Positions 40,446 to 49,839 of a DNA stretch of 64,000 nucleotides are shown here, piece after piece. Both the position numbers and the translations under genes were made by a program. The notes beneath the pieces were generated by a model. The model had not been told where the DNA came from and did not search any database. It saw only the letters and a program-made list of their open reading frames with translations. Positions within the stretch are counted from its first letter, which is position 1. Each line of letters begins with the position of its first letter. This stretch comes from Bettongia penicillata ogilbyi (taxonomy: Eukaryota; Chordata; Mammalia; Diprotodontia; Potoroidae): contig JAJHZJ010000575.1 in assembly GCA_023548195.1 (NCBI GenBank), positions 2,897,359-2,961,358 of the forward strand, written 5' to 3'.

Positions 40446-43348
40446 TTTTTAAAAATATTTCTTTATTTAACTTTTTACATTCGTTTTCACAAAATTTTGG
40501 GTTCCAAATTTTCTCCCCATTTATCCCCTCCCCCCACCCAAATACACTGAGCATTCTAATTTTCCCTATCACCAATCTGCCCTCTCTTCTATCATCCCTC
40601 CCTTCTCTTGTCCCCATCTTCTCTTTTCTCCTGTAGGGCCAAAAGACTTTCTATTCCTCATTAACTGTATGTCTTCTTTCCTAGCAGCAACAACAATACT
40701 AAGCAGTTGTTCCTAAAACTTTGAGTTCCAAATTCTCCCCATCCCTCCCTCCCCACCCATTACCTTTGGGAAGGCAGGCAATTCAATATAGGCCATATCT
40801 GTGTAGTTTTGCAAATGACTTCCATGATAGTCATGTTGTGTAAGACTAACTGAATTACCCTCCATCCTATCCTGCCCCTCATTGTTTCTCTTCTATCTTT
40901 TGATCCTGTCCCTCCCCAAGAGTGTTGACTTCAAATTGCTCCCTCCTCCCATTGCCCTCCCTTCCATCATCCCCCACTTGCTTATCTCCTTCTCCCCCAC
41001 TTTCCTATACTGTAAGATAGATTTTCATACCAAAATGAGTGTGCATTTTATTCCTTCCTTTAGTCAAATGTGATGAGGGTAAACTTCTTGTTTTTTTTTT
41101 CTCAGCTCTCCTCTTTTCTCCTCCACTAAAAAGTCTCCTACTTGCCTCTTAAATGACATATAATTACCCCATTCCATTTCACCCTCTTTCCTCCCACTAC
41201 ATTTCTCTCTCACCATTTACCTTAATTTCTTTTAAGATATGGTCCCATCCTATTCAATTCACTCTGTGCTCTCTGTCTCTGTATGTGTGTGCATGTGTGT
41301 ATGTGTGTGCATGTGTGTATGTGTGTGTGTGTGCATGCATGTACATGTGTATGTGTGGTCCCACCAACTACCCAGATACTGAAAAGTTTTAAGAGTTACA
41401 AATATTGTCTTTCCATGTAGGAATGTAAACAGTTCACTTCTGGTAAGTCCCTTATGACTTCTCTTTGTTGTTTACTTTTTCATGCTTCTCATTCTTGTGT
41501 TTGAAAGTCAAATTTTCTTTTCAGCTCTGGTCTTTTCATCAAGAATGATTGAAAGTCCTCTGTTTCATTGAAAGACCATATTTTCCCCTGAAGTATTACA
41601 CTCAGTTTTGTTTTAGTTCCTTTGACTTCTGGAATATTCTATTCCACGCCCTTCGATCCCTTAATGTAGAAGCTGCTAGATCTTGAGTTATCCTGACTTT
41701 ATTTCCACAATACTGGAATTGTTTCTTTCTAGCTGCTTGCAAGATTTTCTCCTTGAGCTGGGAATTCTGGAATTTGGCCACAATGTTCCTAGGATTTTCT
41801 CTTTTTGGATCTCTTTCAGGTGGTGATCGATGGATTCTTTCAATACTTATTTTGCCCTCTGGTTGTAGAATGTCAGGGCAGTTTTCCTCGATAATTTCAT
41901 GGAAGATGATGTCTAGGCTCTTTTTTTGATCATGACTTTCAGGTAGTTCCATAATTTTTAAATTGTCTCTCCTGGATCTATTTTCCAGGTCAGTTGTTTT
42001 TCCAATGAGATATTTCACATTCTCTTCCATTTTTTCATTCTTTTGGTTTTGTTTTGTGATTTCTTGGTTTCTCGTAAAGTCATTAGACTCCATCTGTTCC
42101 ATTCTAATTTTGAGAGAACTATTTTCTTCAGTGAGCTTTTGAACCTCTTTTTCCATTTGGCTAATTCTGCTTTTGAAAGCATTCTTCTCCTCATTGGATT
42201 TTTGAACCTCTTTTGCCAATTGAGTGAGCCTATTTTTCAAGGTGTTATTTTCTTCAGCACTTTTTTGGGTCTCCTTTACCAAGGTATTGACCCGTTTTTC
42301 ATACTTTTCTTGCATCTCTCTCATTTCTCTTCCCAGTTTTTCCTCCACCTGTCTAACTTGCTTTTCAAAATCCTTTTTGAGCTCTTCCAAGGCCTGAGCC
42401 CACCAGACATCCCCCTGGGATGTCTGGGGTACCAAGGCCCTGCCCTCCACGTCTTTTCCTGATGGCAAGAATATGTCCTCGTCATCAGATCCGAATGTCA
42501 GGATCATTTGCATCTGTTCAAAAAAAACTCTCTATAGTCTTATTTTTCTTCCCTTTTGTAGGCATTTTCCAAGCCAGTTACTTGACTTCTGAGATTCCTG
42601 TCCACCCCCGCCTAGATCCACCCAGCTAGTGCTTGGAGTCTGAGATTCAAATGGGCTTTCCCGCGGCAGGCACTGCTGCTATTCAATGTGAGCTTTAGTT
42701 CTGGTGCTGGGGTGGGGGCAGGGCCACCCCCCAGGCTCAGTTCCCTCAGGGGCTTTATGCAGAGACCTTCAGAAATGGAGCAGGCAGGGCAGGGCCATCT
42801 CCCAGGCTCAGCTCCTTCAGGTGATTTATACAGAGACTTTCAGTAATGAAGATCCTGCCTGCTGCTGGGGGCGTCCCGGGCCGCCGCGGCCGCGCCTCCA
42901 CTGCCTCCGCCACCACCCCTGCCTCTGCCTCCGCCACTTCCTGCCCCTGCCTCTGCCTCCACCGCTTCCTCCTGAGGAGGCCCGAGCCACGGAGACACCC
43001 CACTCCCCTCTTGGCTGGCCCAGCTGTCTCTCTCACTGACCTGTAGCTCCTGTGGGCGGAGGGACCTTCCAGGCCGCCAGAGGTTCCGTCCCTGAAGCCT
43101 GCTCGGATCAGCTTCTCTGGGGCTGTGGCCGGGGCAGTACTGGGTTGGGGTCCACTTTCTGGGGCGCGACGGACCCTGGGGATGGGTCTCCAGGGCTCTC
43201 TGGATTGGAAATCTCTTCCACTGTGTTTCTGCACCCCCTGCAGTGATCCAGAACTTCTGGGGAGCTCTTCTTACATTAAATCTATGGGCTGTGGGTTCAG
43301 AGCTCGTATACATGCATCTTTCTACTCTGCCATCTTGACTCTGCCCCG
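40446..43348 (-). mobile_element. Full-length ORF1-only L1 element (HAL1-like) in the HRG promoter
   Basis: A 2.9-kb element with a perfect 16-bp target duplication. The 5' end (43348) has a GCAGAGTCAAGATGGCAGAG leader including a YY1-type GCCATCTT on the plus strand, followed by a CpG-rich 5' region (42660-43250). ORF1 is at 41602-42513, then a roughly 1.1-kb 3' region. No ORF2. It is on the same strand as HRG, with its 3' end about 270 bp upstream of the TATA box. Confidence 0.9.
41602..42513 (-). CDS. L1 ORF1 protein (RNA-binding chaperone), C-terminally truncated
   Basis: An uninterrupted 303-codon frame in the ORF1-only L1. Residues about 41-168 form a long heptad-rich coiled coil (trimerisation). 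An RRM-like domain begins at about 182 after LENRSRRDNLKIMELPE. The C-terminal RNA-binding domain (about 222-295) has ERIHRSPPERDPKR and RNIVAKFQN. Compared with the copy at 22376-25365, about 25 bp are missing near 41610, which brings a stop after KELKQN and removes the last part (RIAYPVKLS in the other copy). L1 ORF1p coats element RNA; activity of this copy is unlikely but not excluded by the core domains. Confidence 0.85.
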   Translation of the reverse strand: MQMILTFGSDDEDIFLPSGKDVEGRALVPQTSQGDVWWAQALEELKKDFEKQVRQVEEKLGREMREMQEKYEKRVNTLVKETQKSAEENNTLKNRLTQLAKEVQKSNEEKNAFKSRISQMEKEVQKLTEENSSLKIRMEQMESNDFTRNQEITKQNQKNEKMEENVKYLIGKTTDLENRSRRDNLKIMELPESHDQKKSLDIIFHEIIEENCPDILQPEGKISIERIHRSPPERDPKRENPRNIVAKFQNSQLKEKILQAARKKQFQYCGNKVRITQDLAASTLRDRRAWNRIFQKSKELKQN

Positions 43349-43364
43349 TCAATTACATAATCTT
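43349..43364 (+). repeat. Target-site duplication, right copy
   Basis: Exact copy of 40430-40445. Confidence 0.93.
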
Positions 43365-43404
43365 GAATATCATCTTGACCCTTGGTTAAGATTGGGGACA
43401 ACCT

Positions 43405-43417
43405 GTAAATAATTAGT
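43405..43417 (-). promoter_or_regulatory. HRG: HNF1-like site in distal promoter copy
   Basis: GTAAATAATTAGT, the counterpart of the proximal site, now displaced by the L1 insertion. Confidence 0.3.
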
Positions 43418-43461
43418 TAATTTTGGAGGCGTAAGTCGAGACTCTTTGTCAGTGTTGGGGT

Positions 43462-44266
43462 GAAATTATCCCTTGGCTTCAATTTACACACTTCTAATGA
43501 TAGGTAGAGAGGAAATCTTAAAAAAAAAACAAAATAAAACAAAAGTCATTAACTGACTGGATCTGCTCACTAACATGGTCCCCTATAGGATAAACACTAG
43601 AGTAAAGTGCATAGCAAGGCTTCTCAGATTTTATCTGCTCATGGCATCATTGAAGTTGCCATGCCCAGAAGTTCACACACGCACTACTACCTTTCCACAT
43701 GAACAGTGTTTTATGTTTGTGGAGGCCTTTGTGACTGCTAGGTCTGATGTATGTTTATGTTTGTGCATATGTGCAAGAGGTAAGTTTTTTTTATGAATAC
43801 TGTACTTTTTGCATATGCTGGAAAAGTAAAATATTGAGTGAAATTGTTTAGATTTTTATCTTAAATAAAATACCCCAAATTTCATGACACACTAGTGATC
43901 TGTGGCCAGCCTTTGAGAGTTACTGGCATAAAGAATTGAGCAGGTTGACCAGATCAACCTGATGAATATCCAATGGTGTGAGATTTGGACAGATGCAGGA
44001 TTCAGGAGACATCCCCAACCCTCTCAATGAGGCATTTAGAAGCTGCTTTATCTCATCAAAGCTTGAACAGTCATGCCCTGTGATAGGGAGAAGTGTAAGA
44101 GCTTGAGGAGAGGATCCTGGAATTGGAGGGAGAAGGAGGGAAGCACTCCCAAAGGTTGATCCAATTCAATCCAGCCATCAGTTATAGAGGTCTTTCCATG
44201 TGCTGGGAATAAGACAAGATGAAGACCAGTCTTTACTTTCAAAGGACTCAGGTTTGATTGGTGCTG

Positions 44267-44309
<43 letters not shown>

Positions 44310-45140
44310 AGCCAAGGAAAATACAAAGGATAGGGAGCACCACAGAGAGGTGGACCTGGACTCAGGGAGAGACCTCTGTTCAAATTCAATCTTAGACACT
44401 TACTAGCTGTGTATTCCTGGGCGTTACTTAACCTCTGTTTGCCTCAGTTTCCTCAACTCTAAAATGGGGATAATAACAGGACCTACCTAGCATTGTTGTG
44501 GTGCTCAAATGAGCTATGTGTAAAGGACTTACCACAGTGTCTGGCACATAGTAGATACCATATAAATGCTTGTTCTCTTTCTCTGTTCCCTCCCCCACGA
44601 ACTAAACCTTGAAAGAAGCTAAGGATTCCAAGTAGTAGAGGTGAGGGAGAGGGTATTCCAGGCCTGAGGTGCAGCCTCTGCAAAGATCCAGAGAAAGGAA
44701 ATGGGAAGTAGCAAAGAGGTAATTTTGGCTAGAATGTTCCTTAAACCTGGAAAGTTACTGGAGTCAGACGGTGAAGGCCTTTCAATGCTAAGCTGAGTAG
44801 TAGGCATTTAATGTGGGTGTGTTCAATGACCTGTCTTATGATATAGAACTAGGTTTCCTGCCCAAACAATTCTTACTGCTCTGAGAAAAGTTATTTGAAC
44901 AAGCTTAAGATGAGAACACAAATACAACCTCCTCCTCCTGCTGCTAACCCTGGCAGTAAGGCACAATGGTCAGCTATCCCTTATGCTTTGCTTAACCATC
45001 TTCCTTATATTTTATGGGAGACTCATAACTAATCATTGTTGTTTCCAAGGAAGTAGCAAGAAGAGTGCCTTTGGATGCTACTGGGCATGGAGTGGGGGGG
45101 AGGGGCTAAGTAGAGGCACACCTGTTTCCCAGGTACTGTG
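43462..45140. other. HRG-FETUB intergenic: MIR and ancient repeats, no gene seen
   Basis: (CA)n at 44268-44305, MIR-type element at 44340-44590 (plus), and an ancient repeat at 44600-44830 ('GCAAAGATCCAGAGAAAGGAA'). No coding exon was found. Confidence 0.5.
44268..44305 (+). repeat. (CA)n microsatellite
   Basis: About 18 CA units. Confidence 0.95.
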
Positions 45141-45149
45141 CTGAAGTAA

Positions 45150-46770
45150 CAGAACCCTAAAGAGGCAACTAAAATTCATTGAAATAATAAATAGCTTCAG
45201 TAAACTTGCAGGATAGAAAATAAACCTACACAAAACATCAGCATTTTTACATAATGCCAATAAAATCCAGCAAGAAGAGAGAAATTCCATTTAAAATGAC
45301 CGCTGAAGGTATAAAACACTTGGAAATCTACCTGCCAAGAACCCCACAAGAAAACTGCAAACCACTGTTTATAGAAATGCAGACCTAAACAATGGGGAAA
45401 ATATTAACTGCTCATGGGTGAAATGAGTCAATACAATAAAAATGTCAATGTTACATAAATTACTTATCTTATTCAATACCGTGCTAATCAAAGTACCAAC
45501 AAATTGCTTTATAGAACTAGAAAAAAATAACAAAATTCATAGGGAGGTCAAAATGGTAAAGAATTCCAAGGGAAATAATGAAAAAGTGGCACACAGGTAC
45601 CTAACAGTGCTGGATCTTAAACCATACTACAAAGCAGTAATTCTCAAAATAACTTGAAACTTGGTTAAACAAATAAACCAGACAACTAAGTGGTACAGTG
45701 GATAGAGCTCCAGGCCTGGAGTCAGGAAGATTCCTCTTCCTGAGTTCAAATCCAGCCTCAGACACTTACGAGCTGTGTGACCTTGGGCAAGTCACTTAAC
45801 CCTGTTTGCTTCAGTTCCTCATCTGTAAAATGAACTAGAGAAGGAAATAGCAAACTACTTCAGTATGTTTGCCAAGAAAACCCCAAATGGGGACGTGAAG
45901 AGTCGGACATGACTGAACCACAAAAATAGATCGATCAGTGGAACAGATTAACTAACCAGTACAGACAGGGAAACAAATCTAGTTCCCTAGAGTTTAAAAA
46001 GTTCAAAGACCCCAGCTACTTAGATAAGGACTCACTCTTTGATAAAAAAAAATTACTGCTGGGGAAATTAAAAACTAGTTTGGAAGAAATTATATTTAGA
46101 CCAACATCTCATACCTTATACCAAATACCAAATGGATACATGACCAAGATATAAAAGGCATGAAGAAATTAAAGAAACAAGGAAGAAATTACCTATTCAA
46201 CCTTTAGTTAGAAAAAAATCATGAGAGACAGAAGGGATTACAGAAGATAATGCACATTATTTTATTACATAATATTATAGTCTTTATACAACCAAATTGA
46301 ATAAAGCTAAGACTTAAAGGAAATTGATTAAGTAGGGGAAAAAATTTCTACAACAGATTTCTCTAACAAGGTCTCATTTCTAAGATATGTGAGGAAATAG
46401 GAGCCATGCCTCAAAATAATAACTGATCTAAAGATATGGGCAGTCAGTTATTAAGAGAAGAAACCCAAGTTTCTTGAAGAAAAAATGCTCCAGATTGCTA
46501 GTAATAGGGAAATGGAACTTAAAAGAGTTCTGAGGTTCTGCCTTACACCTACCAGATTGGTAACACATAACCAAAAAGAATATGATAAATGTTGGGATTG
46601 GGGGAAAGGTGGGGAAACAGGAACAGTAACACATAGTTAGTGAACCTGAGAATGGGTTCAAACATTCTGGAAAGCAATTTGGAATTATACACAAAGAAGC
46701 ACTAAGCAGTGCATGTGTGTGAAGCAACATTAAAAGCTTTAGAGAAAAAATATGGAGTAGTAGACAGAAA
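45150..46770 (+). mobile_element. L1 ORF2 fragment, interrupted by a SINE
   Basis: 45150-45665 carries ORF2 blocks beyond the RT core ('YLPRTPQENC', 'FNTVLIKVPTNCFIELEKN', 'LDLKPYYKAVILK'). A MAR1-type SINE fills 45670-45935. ORF2 3' sequence resumes to about 46770. Frames are broken. Confidence 0.7.
45670..45935 (+). mobile_element. MAR1/MIR-type SINE inserted into an L1 fragment
   Basis: 'GTGGATAGAGCTCCAGGCCTGG', 'CTTGGGCAAGTCACTTAACC' and 'GAAGAGTCGGACATGACTGA' in order, plus orientation. Confidence 0.85.
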
Positions 46771-47069
46771 GTCACCCTCAGCATCAAGGAGAACTGGGTT
46801 CAAGCCACATTTACCTAAATATGATTACCTCGAAATACTCTTCATCATCCATCAATTAACAGGTATTAATGAAAGACTTTCTGGGTTCCATAACATTATA
46901 TTGGGCACCAAGGATCCAAATCCAAAGAATGAAACAATCCCTATTCACCAGAAGGTTATATGTTATTGAAGGAGTCAATAAGAATTTAAAATGCATGCAG
47001 CATAAACATAAAGTTAGTAAATGTAAGTATATCATGTCATTAAATACACTGTAGTTTGAGAAGGAAGGC

Positions 47070-47660
47070 ACTCACTGGAAGTTTTAGATATCAGAGAAGG
47101 CTGGCTGTGGAAGATGGTCTTGAGTTGGATCTCCACAAGAGAGAGACTTTGTGAGGCAGAGGGAAGAAGGGAGGGTGTTCTAGGCATGGGGGCAGCTGAT
47201 ACAACAGCATAGAGATGGAAGACAGTGTCTTACCTATGAGGACCAGAGTCTGGATCTTAGAGGTCATAGGAATTCACTAGCCAGAAGATGGACTGGAATG
47301 AGAAGAGACTTGACATGGGAGACCACAGGAAGCTGATGCAGTCGTCAAGACAAGAGTCAATTAAGGGCCTGGACAAAGTGGGTAGTTACATGAGTAGAAA
47401 AAAGGTACAGTCAACCAAGTTTGACACTGATTGAAAGAAAAGTGGAGAATCCAAAGAAATGCTGAGGTTACGGACTTGGGAGACAGGAATGATTGTGGTG
47501 CTTTAGACAGAAACAGGAAAATGTGGAAAGAGGGGAGGAGGGCTTGGGGAAGATCATGAGTTCTGTTTTAGACTTGCCAAATTTGAGATGACCCTGGAAC
47601 ATCCAGTTTGAAACATCTAGCAGGCAGTTTGGTGATAGGAGACTAAACTTGGGGACACGA
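47070..47660 (+). repeat. Ancient interspersed repeat (same family as 2560-3175)
   Basis: 'GAAGCTGATGCAGTCGTCAAG', 'GATCATGAGTTCTGTTTTAG' and 'ATGACCCTGGAACATCCAG' blocks. Confidence 0.5.
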
Positions 47661-48089
47661 CTGTTTTCACTGTCCCTGGAGTGTCAAGGGTGGCACTTTT
47701 TACAATATTAACCAAACTATTGTCAAATAATCATGGCTGGGATCATGTTTTATGTTTTGTGCCTATGTCATTAACATAGAGATCACTGGCCGGTAGATTC
47801 TTGGCCTCTTCCCTTGTTTACAGGATTCAGATGGGGTATGATTAGGATTTGAGTTCATGCCTGACTGTGTGACTGCTTGTACTGCACAGGGTCTTCCTTG
47901 AATTCCAGCTCAGATTCCTCCTCTGCTCTCAGGTCTTCAGAAGCTGATCCAGGGTCTCCTCCATCTCCTCTCCAGACACTGTCACTGACCATTCTATCCA
48001 CAGATTCGAAGAGTTGGCTACCGCTTTGAGGCACCTCCTGAACTCCTTGCTGTTCATTTCTTATATGGGTAGTTAACTTTTCACACTCA

Positions 48090-48600
48090 TATGTCTCATC
48101 TCCTCAGTCAACTATGACTTCCATGATCAAGTACAAGATGCCTCGTTTGTCTTTGAAAGCCGTTCCCAACGTTTTCCCTTCTTACTTTTCCAGTCTTCTT
48201 ATCTTTGCGTCTCCCCCACACACACCCACACGCTACACTCCAGCTTTGCTGAACTCCTTGGTCTCTCACACAATACTCTTTCTTCTGACTTCATGTCTTT
48301 CTTTCTTTTTTTTTAAGCACTTATTTTCTCTCTTTCTTCCTCAGCTAAAATCTCACCTTCTAAGGAAACATTTCACAATCCTGATCAATTCTAGCTCTCC
48401 CCTCTGCTGATTATCTCCTTTTTCTCCTGTTTGTAGCTTATTTGAACATACTTGTTGGCACATCACCTTCCCAATTTGACTGTCACTTCCTTGAGTGTGG
48501 GGACCATGCTTTTGTCTTTTTTTGTACCCTAAATATTTGGCATAGTGCCTGGGTGCACAGTAAGGACTTAATGAATGCTCATTGACTGAACTGGCTGTTA
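48090..48600 (+). mobile_element. L2-type LINE 3' end
   Basis: 'GCTGAACTCCTTGGTCTCTC', 'TAAAATCTCACCTTCTAAGG' and 'GGCATAGTGCCTGGGTGCAC' in L2-type order. Confidence 0.55.
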
Positions 48601-49290
48601 TCTGTACCTCCCTTTCCCGCAAAGATTTCATTTGGGAATTCTTCCACTCATTTAATGACCCCTGTTGTTTCTCCCTGAAACAAAACCCTTTCCTTTGGAC
48701 AACAGCACTGCATGGCTGTACCTTCTGCTCCAAAGAATTATAGTTGTCACACAACCAAAGGACAATGGAGAGATCTATGTTAGTTATAAATGGACAGAAG
48801 CACATCACTAACATGGAGCTGTTGCAAGCATTACAAAGAGCTTTGTCAACACAACGCATGACTAGGAGAAAAGATTCGATGAAGTAGGGAAGGGCATCAA
48901 CCAAAAGGCACGACATGGTACCCAGGTAATGTGGAGATCCTTGGAAGAAGGCCTGCAAGCATGGAAGCCCTCTATGACTATTGATAGGAGGGCATTGACT
49001 AGAGAAATACAAGATGAAAAGATGTGGGTGTGTTGTGCAAAGACGCACAGGAAGGAAAATCCCCACTGGAAACACCACTGGTTCATAGAAGTAGCATTTG
49101 AGTGCCCTCCTCCTAAGCTCAATGAGGTCAGGAACCATGTGTTATATTTCTTTGTATCCCACATGCCATTCTCCACTATAATGCTCTGCACTTAGTGGAT
49201 ACACTCATTAAGTATTTTTAATGTTAATCCATCATGACCAGAAAGTTTAGCAAAATAATTCAGATTAAGGAGAAGCAAAAAAGGACAAGC

Positions 49291-49296
49291 TTTATT
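49291..49296 (-). terminator. FETUB: FETUB polyadenylation signal
   Basis: AATAAA on the minus strand about 195 nt beyond the stop codon; the first canonical hexamer after the microsatellite. Confidence 0.6.
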
Positions 49297-49387
49297 ATAG
49301 CTGGACAGAAAGGTGGAATGCTAGATACTCTCACTCCTTCTCCTATGTCTCTCCACCCCAATCCATGGCACCAGATGTCCACCAAGA

Positions 49388-49489
49388 GGGGTGTGTGTTT
49401 GTGTGTGTGTGTGTGTGTGTGAGAGAGTGTGTGTGTGTGAGTGTGTGTGTGTGTGAGTATGTGTATATGTGAGAGAGAGAGAGAGAGAC
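49388..49489 (+). repeat. (GT)n/(GA)n microsatellite in the FETUB 3' UTR
   Basis: Compound GT and GAGA runs begin 2 bp beyond the FETUB stop codon. The mRNA would carry TC and AC repeats directly after the coding sequence. Confidence 0.93.
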
Positions 49490-49491
49490 TT

Positions 49492-49839
49492 TCATGGTGG
49501 GAGAATCAGGGAATTAGAATTCTCAGCGGGTCCTGGACAGTTATCTGATCCTGACCTTTCTGGGAAAGGAAGGACAACTGGCATCTCCTCTTTCTGCAAC
49601 CTGAAGCGGGATGGGAGGTGGAGGACTTCTCCCAGGGGTGCAGTAGTCAAGTCCATATCCACAGGGAAATCTATAAAGGGTTCTTTTTCCTGGTCACCTT
49701 CATTTTGCTCATCAACCAAGTCAGACAAAAACTGGACAGATCCTTTAGGCCTCTCTTCCAGGGGTGCAGCAGTGGAGGGGAAGGCCTGCTGCTGTGGAAC
49801 CTGGTGTTCTGGGGGATGGCTCCCAGGGGCTGATGTTGT
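49492..49839 (-). CDS. FETUB: FETUB coding exon 7 (C-terminal region)
   Basis: 115 codons plus TGA after acceptor TTTTTTAG. A low-complexity Pro/Gln/Glu-rich tail contains KGSVQFLSDLVDE, VDMDLTTAPLGE and a terminal VVLPFPE, CPGPAEN and LILPP, collinear with the fetuin-B C-terminus. Confidence 0.95.
   Translation of the reverse strand, partial: TTSAPGSHPPEHQVPQQQAFPSTAAPLEERPKGSVQFLSDLVDEQNEGDQEKEPFIDFPVDMDLTTAPLGEVLHLPSRFRLQKEEMPVVLPFPERSGSDNCPGPAENSNSLILPP

Larger units (their letters stand above)
40346..43461 (-). repeat. Tandem promoter duplication, distal copy, split by L1
   Basis: The second copy covers 40346-40445 and resumes at 43365-43461. The interruption is the L1 element and one copy of its 16-bp target site. 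The two copies differ by scattered substitutions and small indels. Confidence 0.83.

Noticed and set aside
42755..43352. Minus-strand ORFs of 159 and 170 codons, Gly/Ala/Arg-rich
   Set aside because: They lie in the CpG-rich 5' region of the L1 element; two overlapping open frames reflect high GC content.
48353..49138. Minus-strand ORF of 261 codons
   Set aside because: Its two ends overlap L2/MIR-type 3' ends (48353-48600 and near 49100), it has no recognisable domain, and its middle shows no family match; probably a chance open frame.
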